64,000 bases of DNA from Candidatus Poribacteria bacterium (GTDB taxonomy: Bacteria; Poribacteria; WGA-4E; WGA-3G), in the NCBI GenBank assembly GCA_026706025.1, contig JAPOZO010000020.1, positions 1-64,000 of the forward strand, written 5' to 3'. Below the pieces are notes generated by a model, which saw nothing but the letters and a program-made list of their open reading frames with translations, did no database searches and was not told the DNA's origin. Below are positions 1 through 8,609 of the stretch, piece after piece; within the stretch, counting starts at the first letter, position 1; each line of letters begins with the position of its first letter. A program made the position numbers and the translations under genes.

Positions 1-2
1 AC

Positions 3-719
3 TTGGTATTGCAAGCGAAAGATTACGCCTTCACGTGGATCGGTTCGCAGCTGCGTGATGGAAAAGCGATTACCGAATATGATGTTCAGCAAGAGATTCT
101 CGGACAGTTTGATGCGATGGACCTTGTTACAGACCATCCACCCATAGTTGCTGTGAATGCAAAGAGCAGCGACCCGCATTATGCACCCACTGCAACGGAT
201 ACCCAAGCGATTAAAACAGGTGATTTCATCTTGATTGATTTGTGGGCGAAGCAGAAGGAGTCAGACGCGGTTTTTGCGGATACGACATGGGTGGCTTATG
301 CCGGGGAAACCGTTCCACCCCGATACGTTGAAATCTTCGATATTGTCAAGGAAGCGCGGGATAGAGCGATACGGTTCATCCGGGAAAAATGGGCGGTCGA
401 TGAACCTATTCACGGTTATGAAGTCGATGATTGTGTCCGTGGATATATCACTGAAAAGGGATACGGACAATTCTTTATTCACCGGACTGGACACAACATC
501 GGCACTGTTATCCACGGAAACGGCGTAAATTTAGATAACTTAGAGACGCGTGATGCACGTGCCTTAATCTCTGGCATCTGTTTCTCAATTGAACCCGGTA
601 TCTACCTCACCGATTTCGGCGTTCGGACAGAAGTTGACGTTTTCTTAGCCGGTCCAGGGAGAGGCGGCGTAAAAGTGACAACCGCGCCCGTTCAAAATCA
701 GGTATTGTCACTGCTGTGA
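3..719 (+). CDS. M24-family metallopeptidase (Xaa-Pro aminopeptidase-like), C-terminal part
   Basis: Creatinase/aminopeptidase P fold (family M24), which removes N-terminal residues preceding proline or cleaves related substrates in the cytoplasm using two metal ions. The expected ligands are visible: the Asp pair in ILIDLWA and FADTTWV, the His in FIHRTGHNIG, and the two Glu in SIEPGIY and RTEVDV. About 238 residues are present, the size of the catalytic domain alone. The first in-frame TTG is at the window edge, so the N-terminal domain and the true start are probably outside. The 3' end overlaps the convergent gene on the other strand by about 113 bp. Confidence 0.85.
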   Translation: MVLQAKDYAFTWIGSQLRDGKAITEYDVQQEILGQFDAMDLVTDHPPIVAVNAKSSDPHYAPTATDTQAIKTGDFILIDLWAKQKESDAVFADTTWVAYAGETVPPRYVEIFDIVKEARDRAIRFIREKWAVDEPIHGYEVDDCVRGYITEKGYGQFFIHRTGHNIGTVIHGNGVNLDNLETRDARALISGICFSIEPGIYLTDFGVRTEVDVFLAGPGRGGVKVTTAPVQNQVLSLL

Positions 720-1458
720 TCTGATAATTCCGCTTTTTCAGATCTGTGAGGATGTGTGACAGATAGAGGCGCGCGTTGAGGATCCACTGATCAGCGTAAG
801 CTGCAGCGAGCAGCGGGAGTGCAATTGTCAAACGGGGTGAATCGAGCAGCCACTGCTCAGCGTATTCGGCAAAGTCTGTATCCACAAGTCCATTACTTCC
901 GAGTGAATAGACGACATAGCGTTTATCCTCCCGCGTCTCCATTCTCGGATTGAGCGGCGTGTTTAGTGTGAGGCGTTTTGTGCCATCAATCTCAAAAACC
1001 CAGAAAAAATAGTCTTCATTGTGTCCAAGATAACCGATTTCTACGTCAAGCCGGTGCGCGGCTTCAGTCGTAATTGGGCTTGTCACCATATCGCGTTTGA
1101 GTAAGGCGGGATAGATAGCCGCAAAAAAGATTTGTTCAAATCCGAGCGGTTGATCGGTATGTGCCAGCGTATCCAAGAGAATCTGCTCTTGTTCTGGACG
1201 TTTCAGTTCTAAGCAGCTTTTTGCGAAGACTTCATCCCTAAGCGCACGCATTTCAGGCGGGGCGTTTGGGTGAAGCGGTTGGAGTTCTTGTATGCGCCTA
1301 AGAATACGGCGGCGTTTGGGTATCGTGCGCCAAAGCACCCAATGCCATAAGGTTCGCCATGTTTCCCTTTCACGCAATTGGCTAAGGAGTGCGATCACGC
1401 TCGTCAAGAAGCGTTGGAATATGCTGTCGGAGGCAAGGTTTCGTTGTTGGTTCGCCAT
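607..1458 (-). CDS. hypothetical protein, convergent with the M24 peptidase
   Basis: 283-residue protein that I do not recognise. The N-terminal third is rich in Arg and Trp and amphipathic (around ETWRTLWHWVLWRTIPKRRR). The middle looks globular (GYLGHNEDYFFWVFEIDGTKRL), and the C-terminus is basic. No signal peptide or clear membrane span is visible. It starts with ATG 88 bases from the tRNA-Leu gene, which lies on the opposite strand. Its last 37 codons run antisense into the end of the peptidase gene, an unusually long 3' overlap, so the C-terminus may be artefactually extended. The body of the reading frame has natural protein composition. Confidence 0.6.
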   Translation of the reverse strand: MANQQRNLASDSIFQRFLTSVIALLSQLRERETWRTLWHWVLWRTIPKRRRILRRIQELQPLHPNAPPEMRALRDEVFAKSCLELKRPEQEQILLDTLAHTDQPLGFEQIFFAAIYPALLKRDMVTSPITTEAAHRLDVEIGYLGHNEDYFFWVFEIDGTKRLTLNTPLNPRMETREDKRYVVYSLGSNGLVDTDFAEYAEQWLLDSPRLTIALPLLAAAYADQWILNARLYLSHILTDLKKRNYQITAVTIPDFERARLSLLRRLSLDRLRKRQLLSERRNR

Positions 1459-1500
1459 GGTTTTTTAGTTGTCAGTTTTCAGTCTGAAAACTATAAAAAT

Positions 1501-1529
1501 TTGACCTTTTGCTGAGAGTGTGCTATAAT
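1501..1529 (+). promoter_or_regulatory. sigma70-type promoter of tRNA-Leu
   Basis: TTGACC (-35, 1501-1506), a 17-bp spacer and a perfect TATAAT (-10, 1524-1529). The predicted start is near 1536, about ten bases before the tRNA acceptor stem. Confidence 0.85.
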
Positions 1530-1546
1530 ATATGTTGCTGAGCAGA

Positions 1547-1631
1547 GCCGGAGTGGTGAAATTGGTAGACGCACGGGACTCAAAATCCCGCGGGCCCTAG
1601 GTCCATGTCGGTTCGAGTCCGACCTCCGGCA
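1547..1631 (+). tRNA. tRNA-Leu (anticodon CAA)
   Basis: Class II tRNA with long variable arm. The acceptor strands GCCGGAG (1547-1553) and CTCCGGC (1624-1630) pair perfectly, with discriminator A at 1631. The anticodon stem CGGGA/TCCCG encloses loop CTCAAAA, giving anticodon CAA (1581-1583), which reads UUG. The T arm has GGTTCGAGTCC and the D arm has the leucine-type TTGGTAGACGC. CCA is not encoded. Confidence 0.95.
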
Positions 1632-1676
1632 TCAGGCGATGGTTTCTCGTAAAGCCATCGCCTTCTCTTTTCGTGG

Positions 1677-2468
1677 TTACATCGAAACGATTTTACGCAT
1701 CCGTTGTGCAAGGTCAATCTGAGCTGCCCTGTCACCACCCACTTCATGGATGACGTAACCGTCGTAACCGATTGCCCGAAACGCTTCCATGACTGCTTTC
1801 CAGTCCGTATCGCCATCTAAGAGATTAACGAACTGGTGTGCACCGCGGGCGAAATCTTTGAAATGGACCCGTTTGATGCGGTGTGCGAGTTCACGGATCC
1901 AGTGCTCCGGGTAACCGTAAGCCATCATGTTTGCGGTATCAAGATAGGTGCCTACCCATTCGCTATCTATCTCATCTACAATATCGCGCATCTCTTTAGG
2001 ACTGAGCAGGAATTTGTTCCAGACGTTTTCAAGCCCGATTGCAACCTTGTGTGCTTCTGCTGAAGGGGCTAAGTCTTTCAGGATACCGACGAGGTTATCC
2101 CAAACTTCTTGGTATGTCCCCTCAGCGGTGAGTTGACCGGGGTGCAGTAGAATCCCGCCGACACCGAGTGCGCCTGCGACTTCCAAACCACGGGCGAGAG
2201 AGACCGCCCCTTTTTCGCGCTGCGTTGCATCCAAACTGAGAAGGTTACCACGGTCGGCGTAACCTGCTGTGATACTCCCAATTTCGATACCTGCCGTCTC
2301 ACACTTCGCTGCGATGCCGCCAAGTTCCGTGTCGCTCATATTGATGTCGGTATCTTTTCCTTCACCGAATGTGAGTTCAACGGCATCGTATCCGGCATCT
2401 TGGCAGAGGGAGAGCGTATCGTCTAACGACATGCCTCCAAGTATAATTTGGGTAACACCTATCTTCAT
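1677..2468 (-). CDS. sugar phosphate isomerase/epimerase-like TIM barrel
   Basis: 263-residue xylose-isomerase-like/AP-endonuclease-2-type TIM barrel, a superfamily that isomerises or epimerises sugars and inositols using a divalent metal. Candidate metal ligands in the usual order are Glu in GLENVWN, Asp in TYLDTANM, His in RVHFKDFA and Glu in YVIHEVGG near the C-terminus. The ATG overlaps the stop of the upstream 82-codon gene by four bases (ATGA), so the two are translationally coupled in the hflX operon. The substrate cannot be named from sequence. A second, divergent family member lies at 32074-32988. Confidence 0.82.
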   Translation of the reverse strand: MKIGVTQIILGGMSLDDTLSLCQDAGYDAVELTFGEGKDTDINMSDTELGGIAAKCETAGIEIGSITAGYADRGNLLSLDATQREKGAVSLARGLEVAGALGVGGILLHPGQLTAEGTYQEVWDNLVGILKDLAPSAEAHKVAIGLENVWNKFLLSPKEMRDIVDEIDSEWVGTYLDTANMMAYGYPEHWIRELAHRIKRVHFKDFARGAHQFVNLLDGDTDWKAVMEAFRAIGYDGYVIHEVGGDRAAQIDLAQRMRKIVSM

Positions 2469-2713
2469 TGCTTTTCCTTTTCGTTATGAAACTGTGTAGC
2501 CGTTAGAGATTGTATACAGAGGTGTCGGGTTTCGAGGCATTGCGGACACCGAATCGCGACATAATACATATCGTTGAACACGGCATCAATCCAGTTGTGC
2601 GATTGTTCTGACGACGGGCTGCCCAAAAACTGATCAAGCACCTCGTATGCCCTGTCGCAGTCCGGGCAGATTTGCAGGTCGTGTCCGATGTCAGTCTGGT
2701 CAAGCCATCGCAT
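2465..2713 (-). CDS. small zinc-ribbon-like protein
   Basis: 82 residues with two CxxC knuckles about 35 residues apart (ICPDCD and RCPQCL), the layout of a small zinc ribbon. There is no signal peptide, so it is probably cytoplasmic. It starts 8 bases after the hflX stop and ends in an ATGA overlap with the TIM-barrel gene, so it is the middle gene of a three-gene unit. Function is unknown. The tight spacing on both sides and the CxxC pairs argue that it is real. Confidence 0.65.
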   Translation of the reverse strand: MRWLDQTDIGHDLQICPDCDRAYEVLDQFLGSPSSEQSHNWIDAVFNDMYYVAIRCPQCLETRHLCIQSLTATQFHNEKEKQ

Positions 2714-2721
2714 CTTATCTG

Positions 2722-4020
2722 CTATCCTTCAGAAGAGACCAAAAATTCGGAGACCGATTTGAGGTAACGGTTCGGCAGGCGTGCCTCAACGTGAATGGCT
2801 TCGTCTGTGTATTCTGTGTTAAGCACGGTGCCGTGTTTATAGAGTAAATCGAGGGTTTTTCCTTCTGTGTATGGAATACTGAAGGAGAGGTTCGTACCGA
2901 GTTCAGCAAACCGCTTTGATAGTGTATCCATTAATGTCTCAACGCCATCGCCGCGTTGCGCGGAGATTGGAAACGCATCTGGATGTTGGCACTGTAGCAG
3001 GTGTAGGTCGTTTTCGGTTTTAAGCCGGTCAGTTTTATTGAAAACCATAAGCGTTGGAATCTCCGTAGCATCCAATTCGTCAAGGACTTCGTTTACGGCG
3101 GCGATCTGTGCTTCTGCTTCTGGATGACTTACATCAATAACGTGAAGTAGCAGGTCGGCTTCCGTTACCTCTTCGAGTGTTGCCTTGAATGCTGCGACTA
3201 ACTGGTGTGGGAGTTTCTTGATGAATCCGACAGTGTCGCTGAGGAGGATTTGCTGTTTTTGTGGCAAATTCACCTTTCGTGTGGTTGAATCTAAGGTTGC
3301 GAACAGTTTATCTTCAACCAAGACACTCTCACCAGTCAAACGGTTGAAAAGTGTCGATTTTCCGGCATTGGTATAGCCGACGAGAGAAACTTTGACTTTT
3401 TCGGAGCGGTTTCTGCGTTGGACAGTGCGCTGCTTTTCAACGGCTTGAAGTGCCTTTCTAACCTGTCCAATGTTCCGACGCACCCAGCGTCTGTCCATTT
3501 CGAGTTGTGTTTCACCGGGGCCCCGGAGGTGTCTACCACCGCCACCGCCTGTCGCGAGTCGTGAAAGGTGCGTCCACATCCGAGTGAGGCGTGGAAGTGC
3601 GTATTCGAGTTGTGCCAAGGCTACTTGTAACCGTGCCTCTTTAGTCAGTGCGCGTTGCGCGAAAACCTGAAGGATAAGCCCCGTCCGGTCAATTGTAGCA
3701 ACATCAAGTGCCTGCTCAAGGTTCCGGTTTTGTCCTGGCGACAGTTCTTCGTCAAAGATGATTGCGTCCGCGTTGAGTTCTTCGGTAAGCGGTTTGAGTT
3801 CTTCAACCTTTCCTTCGCCGATAAAATACGTCGGATTTGGCATGTTACGCGGTTGAATTGTCTTACAGACGACTTCAATGCCGGCAGTCTCTGCGAGTTG
3901 TTGAAGTTCTTGCAGCGATTCTTCTGTTTCGTCCATCAGCATATTTCGTAGTTTTACACCTACCAAGATCGCACGTGAAGGTGGATTCGGTGCACGTGTG
4001 TCGTAAAGTTCTGGCATCAA
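2722..4020 (-). CDS. hflX: GTPase HflX
   Basis: 432-residue Obg-like translational GTPase that binds 50S/70S ribosomes and helps split stalled or hibernating ribosomes. The N-terminal HflX domain includes the family signature NPTYFIGEGKVEEL, followed by the glycine-rich ATGGGGGRHLRGPGE linker. The G domain has G1 GYTNAGKSTLFNRL, G3 DTVGFIKKLP and G4 NKTDRL. Length is normal for the family. It heads an operon with the zinc-ribbon and TIM-barrel genes. Being next to smpB and ssrA, it sits in a small ribosome-rescue neighbourhood, although smpB is on the opposite strand. Confidence 0.95.
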   Translation of the reverse strand: MMPELYDTRAPNPPSRAILVGVKLRNMLMDETEESLQELQQLAETAGIEVVCKTIQPRNMPNPTYFIGEGKVEELKPLTEELNADAIIFDEELSPGQNRNLEQALDVATIDRTGLILQVFAQRALTKEARLQVALAQLEYALPRLTRMWTHLSRLATGGGGGRHLRGPGETQLEMDRRWVRRNIGQVRKALQAVEKQRTVQRRNRSEKVKVSLVGYTNAGKSTLFNRLTGESVLVEDKLFATLDSTTRKVNLPQKQQILLSDTVGFIKKLPHQLVAAFKATLEEVTEADLLLHVIDVSHPEAEAQIAAVNEVLDELDATEIPTLMVFNKTDRLKTENDLHLLQCQHPDAFPISAQRGDGVETLMDTLSKRFAELGTNLSFSIPYTEGKTLDLLYKHGTVLNTEYTDEAIHVEARLPNRYLKSVSEFLVSSEG

Positions 4021-4258
4021 AAGACCCCTTTCTCAGTTTTGGAGCGCAATCGAAGTACCGTGCTTGGCACTTCCAACAACGCGGTATCTATGATATAGTT
4101 TATCAGATATACTTTCAGTTTTCAACTAAAATCCCGTTTTAAGAAAAAACTTCAATTTTTTCCACAGGAATCTGTTTAGGTCAACGTTTTAGGCGAATCC
4201 TCGTTGCAACTGATAACTGAGTACTGACTGCTGGCGACTAACAACCAACAGTTTTTTC
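4021..4258. repeat. divergent intergenic region with CAACTGATAACTGA-type repeat
   Basis: The hflX-smpB divergent gap holds a degenerate run of CAACTGATAACTGA / ACTGACTGCTG / GACTAACAACCAACAG units around 4207-4251. This belongs to a repeat family that recurs near 1470, 4875, 31925, 40705 and 63345. No gene is seen here. Confidence 0.5.
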
Positions 4259-4287
4259 TTGCATGTACATTAATACTATGGTATACT
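4259..4287 (+). promoter_or_regulatory. promoter of smpB
   Basis: TTGCAT (4259-4264), 17-bp spacer, TATACT (4282-4287). The predicted start near 4294 is only about four bases before the smpB ATG, so the transcript may be leaderless. Confidence 0.65.
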
Positions 4288-4297
4288 TAAAATCACC

Positions 4298-4756
4298 ATG
4301 AAAAGTGCCAAAGATTCTGCAACCCCAATGATTACCCTTAATCGCAAAGCGCGATATGACTATCACTTACGTGACCGGTATGAAGCGGGTGTCGTTTTGC
4401 AAGGCACTGAAGTGAAGGCGATTCGCGCAGGACGGCTTAACCTAACAGACAGTTACGCACAAGTAACTGACGGCGAGGTATTTCTGATTGATGCGCACAT
4501 CGGTCCGTATGAACACGGAAATATCGCTAACCATGAACCAAAACGCAAGCGCAAACTCCTGCTAAATCGCCGAGAGATCACGAAACTTGAACGGTCAATC
4601 CGTTCAAAGGGGATGACGATCGTTCCGACGCGCGCGTATTTCAGCAACGGTAGAGTGAAGGTAGAATTGGCTGTTGCAATGGGTAAGCGGCTTTACGATA
4701 AACGCGATAAGATTGAACGTGAAGCAACCGCAAATGAAATCCGATCATACAATTAA
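4298..4756 (+). CDS. smpB: SsrA-binding protein SmpB
   Basis: 152 residues, the usual SmpB length. It binds tmRNA and delivers it to stalled ribosomes in trans-translation. Family hallmarks are the N-terminal NRKARYDYHLRDRYEAG, GTEVKAIRAGRLNL, the DAHIGPYEHGN strand region, and the basic C-terminal tail MGKRLYDKRDKIEREA that enters the decoding site. Translation starts at ATG 4298, very close to the predicted transcription start and with no visible Shine-Dalgarno. An internal ATG at 4328 (MITLNRKAR) is the alternative. The tmRNA gene follows 158 bp downstream on the same strand. Confidence 0.95.
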   Translation: MKSAKDSATPMITLNRKARYDYHLRDRYEAGVVLQGTEVKAIRAGRLNLTDSYAQVTDGEVFLIDAHIGPYEHGNIANHEPKRKRKLLLNRREITKLERSIRSKGMTIVPTRAYFSNGRVKVELAVAMGKRLYDKRDKIEREATANEIRSYN

Positions 4757-4914
4757 CAACGTTCTGAAAAACCATCAATCGCAGAACGGTTATCGGTTTC
4801 AGGTAATGTTGCTACACCACCTTTTTAGCCGTTGATGTGTGGGATCAAGAATATACGTCACTACCACAAAATTCTCTTGCTGACTGCTGATGGCTGACCA
4901 CTGACTACTATTTT

Positions 4915-5265
4915 GGGGGTGTCAAGGTTTCGACGAAGGTAAATGAGATATAGGTTGCATGCCGAGGTCTCCGCAGGCCTCGTTAAATAGGCGGAACACT
5001 TATAATTGCTGATGAAGAATTAGCACTAGCTGCCTAAACGCGGCTACGCTTGACCGACCTGCTGCCCGTCAGGGAAGTTAAAGCGTCGTAATACGGGCTA
5101 GCCGCTCGCTCATTCTCAAGGGGCGTGCCGCGAACCACTTTTGAGATAGTCTATTCTGAATCCTGCACAGGGGAGGCTTATAGGCGAACCTTAAAACCTG
5201 TGATAAGCATGTAGTAGCCTCTGTTGAAATGCCTTCGGACGCGGGTTCGATTCCCGCCACCTCCA
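4915..5265 (+). ncRNA. ssrA: tmRNA (ssrA)
   Basis: Transfer-messenger RNA for ribosome rescue. The 5' end GGGGGTG (4915-4921) pairs with CACCTCC (5258-5264), with one G-U pair, to form the tRNA-like acceptor. The T arm GCGGGTTCGATTCCCGC is directly upstream of the 3' strand, and CCA is not encoded. The classic 5' segment GTCAAGGTTTCGAC is present. The tag reading frame ends ADEELALAA-stop (GCT 5008 to TAA 5035-5037), a proteolysis tag with the conserved ALAA end; the exact resume codon is inferred. It lies directly downstream of smpB. Confidence 0.95.
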
Positions 5266-5317
5266 TTCCCACAACTGATTCTGTTCTTGCCGACAATAGA
5301 TTTGGTCGCGAAATAAC

Positions 5318-5698
5318 ATGGCTGAATTTACGAACATGCCACCTCGTATTCAAAAAACTGTGCGAGCGCATATAGGCGAGGATGAAGATGTCTGTTTGTG
5401 CCTCCTCGGGCGTTCAGATTTGCTGCGTCCGGATTTCGTTTTTATCACGACGCGGCGGGTGCTGGTTTTAGATGAACGGTATATAGGCAGCCTCGCCGTT
5501 TCTTATGCGAATATCCGGTGTAATCTGTTGTTCACCGAGATTCGTGATGTGAAATTGGTCCGCCAGTTCAAACATAGGCTACTTAGACAAGCGAGACTTG
5601 AAATTAGCGTTCTGCGTAATGTCCATTGGATCGATAATATCAACTTCCGTTCAGCACGATGTGCCTACATCTACATTACAGATCAGATTGCAAAGTAG
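5318..5698 (+). CDS. bacterial PH-domain-like protein
   Basis: 126 residues resembling bacterial PH-like (YokE/bPH type) domains: the strand pattern around LLRPDFVFITTRRVLVLDERYIG, then SYANIRCNLLFTEIRDVKLVR, and a C-terminal helix-like end. This is a fold guess from pattern, not motif-level proof. No signal or membrane segment is visible. It begins 53 bp after the tmRNA and ends 9 bp before the YqiJ-like gene, suggesting one transcript with the YqiJ/flotillin pair. Confidence 0.55.
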   Translation: MAEFTNMPPRIQKTVRAHIGEDEDVCLCLLGRSDLLRPDFVFITTRRVLVLDERYIGSLAVSYANIRCNLLFTEIRDVKLVRQFKHRLLRQARLEISVLRNVHWIDNINFRSARCAYIYITDQIAK

Positions 5699-5707
5699 AA
5701 GAAAACC

Positions 5708-6439
5708 ATGAAAGAATTCCTGACTTATTTCCTTGCCTCGTATAATGTCTGGTTTACGGCACCGTTAACTATTGTGTTCATATTTGCGCTCTTTCGACTT
5801 GCTATGGGAGCAGTGGACTTCGGTGATGCGGATGCCGATGCCGATGTAGATGCGGATGTAGATATAGACGCGGATGTAGATATAGATGCCGATGTGGATA
5901 TAGATGCCGATGTAGACGTGGATGCTGATATAGATGCCGATGCGGATGTGGCTGTAGATGCGGGCGGGCAGGGTTTCTCTTTCGGCGACGTATTTGGGTT
6001 CCTGAATGTTGGGAGAGTCCCGTTGATGGTTGTGCTGATGTCGCTATTTGGGACATGGGGTGTTGCTGGACTTATTGCCAACGCATTCCTTAATGTTCCA
6101 GAAAGACCCGGGTGGGTTTGGATATCGTGTGTGATTGCTCTTTTCTGTTGTTTTGTCTGTACGCGCTATATATCTCTCGCCCTTTCAAAACTATTCCCTG
6201 AAAGTGAGAGAGCCATCAGCGATGTACACCTCCTCGGTTTAAGTGGACGCGTTATTAGTGGACAAATTACCACAACTTTTGGGACAGCTCGTGTCCAAGT
6301 TCCAGAGGGTCCGGAGTTAACGGTCAGTTGCCGTGCTAAATCCGATGAAGCCACTCCTGTCAAGGGAGATACTGTGATTCTCGTAAACTATGATCGCACA
6401 AAGCGGATCTTTGACGTGAGAAAGAGTGAAGTAGATTAG
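5708..6439 (+). CDS. YqiJ-like membrane protein with Asp-alternating repeat and C-terminal OB-fold
   Basis: 243 residues. One membrane helix (residues about 15-35) is followed by a strikingly acidic stretch (about 39-85) in which Asp alternates with Ala, Val or Ile, encoded by degenerate GATGTAGATATAGATGCCG-type DNA repeats at about 5822-5955. Two further helices (about 105-125 and 133-152) and a C-terminal soluble domain ([21 protein letters not shown]) resembling the NfeD/YqiJ OB fold follow. In enterobacteria YqiJ is encoded next to the flotillin YqiK, exactly as here. The likely role is a membrane-microdomain partner of the flotillin. The acidic loop is not typical and could bind Ca2+ or other cations. 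Confidence 0.75.
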   Translation: MKEFLTYFLASYNVWFTAPLTIVFIFALFRLAMGAVDFGDADADADVDADVDIDADVDIDADVDIDADVDVDADIDADADVAVDAGGQGFSFGDVFGFLNVGRVPLMVVLMSLFGTWGVAGLIANAFLNVPERPGWVWISCVIALFCCFVCTRYISLALSKLFPESERAISDVHLLGLSGRVISGQITTTFGTARVQVPEGPELTVSCRAKSDEATPVKGDTVILVNYDRTKRIFDVRKSEVD

Positions 6440-6582
6440 CGTCAATTCAGCGTTTTTTGAAGATTTGTCTGCTGAATTGAACGAATTTGGGTTTGGGTGT
6501 GGTTCCCGATGTTAAAGAAGATATACTATATATACCCCGCTATCTCAGAAACGAAGTTAAACGCCATAAGGAGAAATGAAAT

Positions 6583-8475
6583 ATGAATCCCAGTATGTTT
6601 GTCACCATTATCGGCAGTGTTGTTGCGCTGATCGTTATTTTTCTGTTAGTCTATCGTTCGTTCTATAAAAAGGCACCCGCGGATGCGGCGTTAGTCATCT
6701 CTGGTGGACGCAAAAAACGCGTCGTCTTTGGTGGGACCCTTATTAACCCAATTACCAACACGCACCAACTCATTTCCTTAAATACGCTCCAGTTACCTGT
6801 TGAACGTACAGGACAAGGCGCGCTGATTACAAAAGACAGTTTACGGGTTGATATAGAGGCGCAATTCTATGTCAAGATTGAACCAAACGAACAAGATGTC
6901 CTCAAAGCTGTCGCAAGTCTCGGTGATAAAACCCTAACCCCGGAAGCAGTTAATAAACTCCTTGAAGGGAAACTTGTCGGGGTCCTACGAAGTGTCGCTG
7001 CAACTATGGCCCTCCAAGAACTGCACGAAAAACGCCAAGAATTTTCTGACCAAGTTCAGGAAGCCTGTCGCGATGATCTTGAGCAAAACGGCTTTAAATT
7101 AGAAAGCGTTGCTGTCACGAATCTTGACCAGACCCCGCTTGATGCGCTTGACGAGAATAACCGTTTTGATGTTGTGGCAATTCAGACGATCAAGCAAGAG
7201 GTTGAAGATAAGCAGACGCAAACGGCTCGGATTGAGCACGAAAACAAGGTGAAGCGTGAAGAGGATCGTCTCAAAGCCGAACTTGAGATTAAGCAGCGCG
7301 AGGAGGAGACGGAAACGGAAGGGTTAGAGGTTGAGAGACGGCTTGAGTTTGCACAAGAAGAGCAACGGAAAGCCATCGCTACGAACAAGGCAGAACAGGA
7401 ACGCGAGGTTGAAGCGCACAAACTTGAGCAACAGCAGGCTGTTGAAGAAGCGCGCATCAAACAGGAAGAGGCGGTCAAGTCCTCGGAGATTATGCAGAAG
7501 CAGCGGTTAGAGACCGCTCGGATTGAACAGGAACGCCAAGTCGAAGAGACAGAAATTGCACAAAAGCAGGCAATCGAAATTGCACGTGTGCAACAAGAAC
7601 AAACGGTTCAAGAAGCAGAAATCGAGCGTAATCTTTCTGTCGAAACTGCCAAGATTGAGCAGGAACGCGCTGTAGAGGAAACAAGCATCGCGAGTAGAAT
7701 CGTTCTCGTTGAGAAAGATCGCGAGGAAAAAGAGGCGCAGGCCGAAAACGCAGTCCAGGTTTCAATCAAAGAGAAGGAACGTGAGGCGGCACTCACTGAA
7801 CTCTTGGAGGTGAGTGCACAAAAGGCGAGAGCCGAAGCAGCTGTTTCAACAGCCGAAGCTATTGAGGAAGCGGAACGTCAAAGCAAAATCGAACTGATCC
7901 GTGCGGAGCAAGAAGCCGATGAGGAACGGATTGCCAAAGAACGCAATGCGGATGCAGAGGCATACGCTGTTATAGAAGCCGCCAAGGCAGCCCTTGAAGC
8001 CGCTGAACTTGAGGCGCAGGCACAGAGAATTCTTGCAGAGGCACTGCTCGTTGAAGCGAAAGCGAAGGCTGATGGTGAAGAGGCCTCTATTGCTGCGAAG
8101 AATCAGGCGGATTCAAAAGTTCTCGTGAGTGATGCTATATTGGCACTCGTGGAATCACTCCCTGAGGTGACAGGCGAATTGATGAAACCCGCAGAACGCA
8201 TTGAAAGCATCCGGGTACTTGACCTCGGAAACGGCAATGGTGGCGGCGGTATGAACCGGGTTCTCAGTTCGATTGTCAACGCTGGGGCAGCCGTGCCCTT
8301 GCTCAAGGAGATTGTTGGATTCAGCGGTTTAGACACCGAAAAGATTGCCCGGACTGTTCGGGATTACGCTTCCGGATTGGCGGTGGATGCGCAAGTCAGT
8401 TCAGATGGTTCACCTGATGCCGGATTGGCGGTGGATGCGCAAGTCAGTTCAGATGATTCACCTGATGCCGATTAA
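6583..8475 (+). CDS. flotillin-like protein (YqiK type)
   Basis: 630 residues. An N-terminal membrane helix (about 6-26) is followed by a SPFH/flotillin domain (about 30-200, e.g. ADAALVISGGRKKRVVFGG, ISLNTLQLPVERT). A very long Glu/Ala/Arg/Lys-rich coiled coil (about 205-500) leads to a small C-terminal domain with glycine-rich GNGNGGGGMNRV. Flotillins oligomerise at the inner membrane and organise membrane domains. A start at ATG 6583 is supported by AAGGAG just upstream. The coiled coil is made of imperfect repeats (QERxVEExxIxQKQ). The last 32 residues are a tandem duplication. Confidence 0.9.
   Translation: MNPSMFVTIIGSVVALIVIFLLVYRSFYKKAPADAALVISGGRKKRVVFGGTLINPITNTHQLISLNTLQLPVERTGQGALITKDSLRVDIEAQFYVKIEPNEQDVLKAVASLGDKTLTPEAVNKLLEGKLVGVLRSVAATMALQELHEKRQEFSDQVQEACRDDLEQNGFKLESVAVTNLDQTPLDALDENNRFDVVAIQTIKQEVEDKQTQTARIEHENKVKREEDRLKAELEIKQREEETETEGLEVERRLEFAQEEQRKAIATNKAEQEREVEAHKLEQQQAVEEARIKQEEAVKSSEIMQKQRLETARIEQERQVEETEIAQKQAIEIARVQQEQTVQEAEIERNLSVETAKIEQERAVEETSIASRIVLVEKDREEKEAQAENAVQVSIKEKEREAALTELLEVSAQKARAEAAVSTAEAIEEAERQSKIELIRAEQEADEERIAKERNADAEAYAVIEAAKAALEAAELEAQAQRILAEALLVEAKAKADGEEASIAAKNQADSKVLVSDAILALVESLPEVTGELMKPAERIESIRVLDLGNGNGGGGMNRVLSSIVNAGAAVPLLKEIVGFSGLDTEKIARTVRDYASGLAVDAQVSSDGSPDAGLAVDAQVSSDDSPDAD
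8374..8469 (+). repeat. 48-bp tandem duplication at the flotillin C-terminus
   Basis: Two nearly identical 48-bp units (8374-8421, 8422-8469), differing at one base, encode GLAVDAQVSSDGSPDA and then GLAVDAQVSSDDSPDA. Confidence 0.9.
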
Positions 8476-8497
8476 TTGACATTTTTTGTGAAGGTGA

Positions 8498-8524
8498 GTA
8501 GGGGTTGGGTTACCCAACCCCTAC
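8498..8524. repeat. GTAG...CTAC palindrome / likely terminator
   Basis: Perfect 13-bp inverted repeat GTAGGGGTTGGGT / ACCCAACCCCTAC around a single T. It lies 22 bp past the flotillin stop, so it can form a terminator-like hairpin. It also belongs to a palindrome family found at several other places in the window. Confidence 0.75.
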
Positions 8525-8609
8525 ATCCCCACCTTCTCTTTTGAATAGATACTGGCGGGGGCACCAAGCGACGGTGCCTTAAACGCTGGGCGTATGAAAG
8601 GATGCACAA

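Noticed and set aside
5725-6081. plus/minus frames rich in Ser-Thr or His-Pro opposite the Asp repeat
   Set aside because: They are direct shadows of the GAT/GCC repeat and have no independent start signals.
7182-7796. minus-strand Ser/Cys-rich frames inside the flotillin gene
   Set aside because: Antisense shadows of the Glu/Ala/Gln-rich coiled coil.
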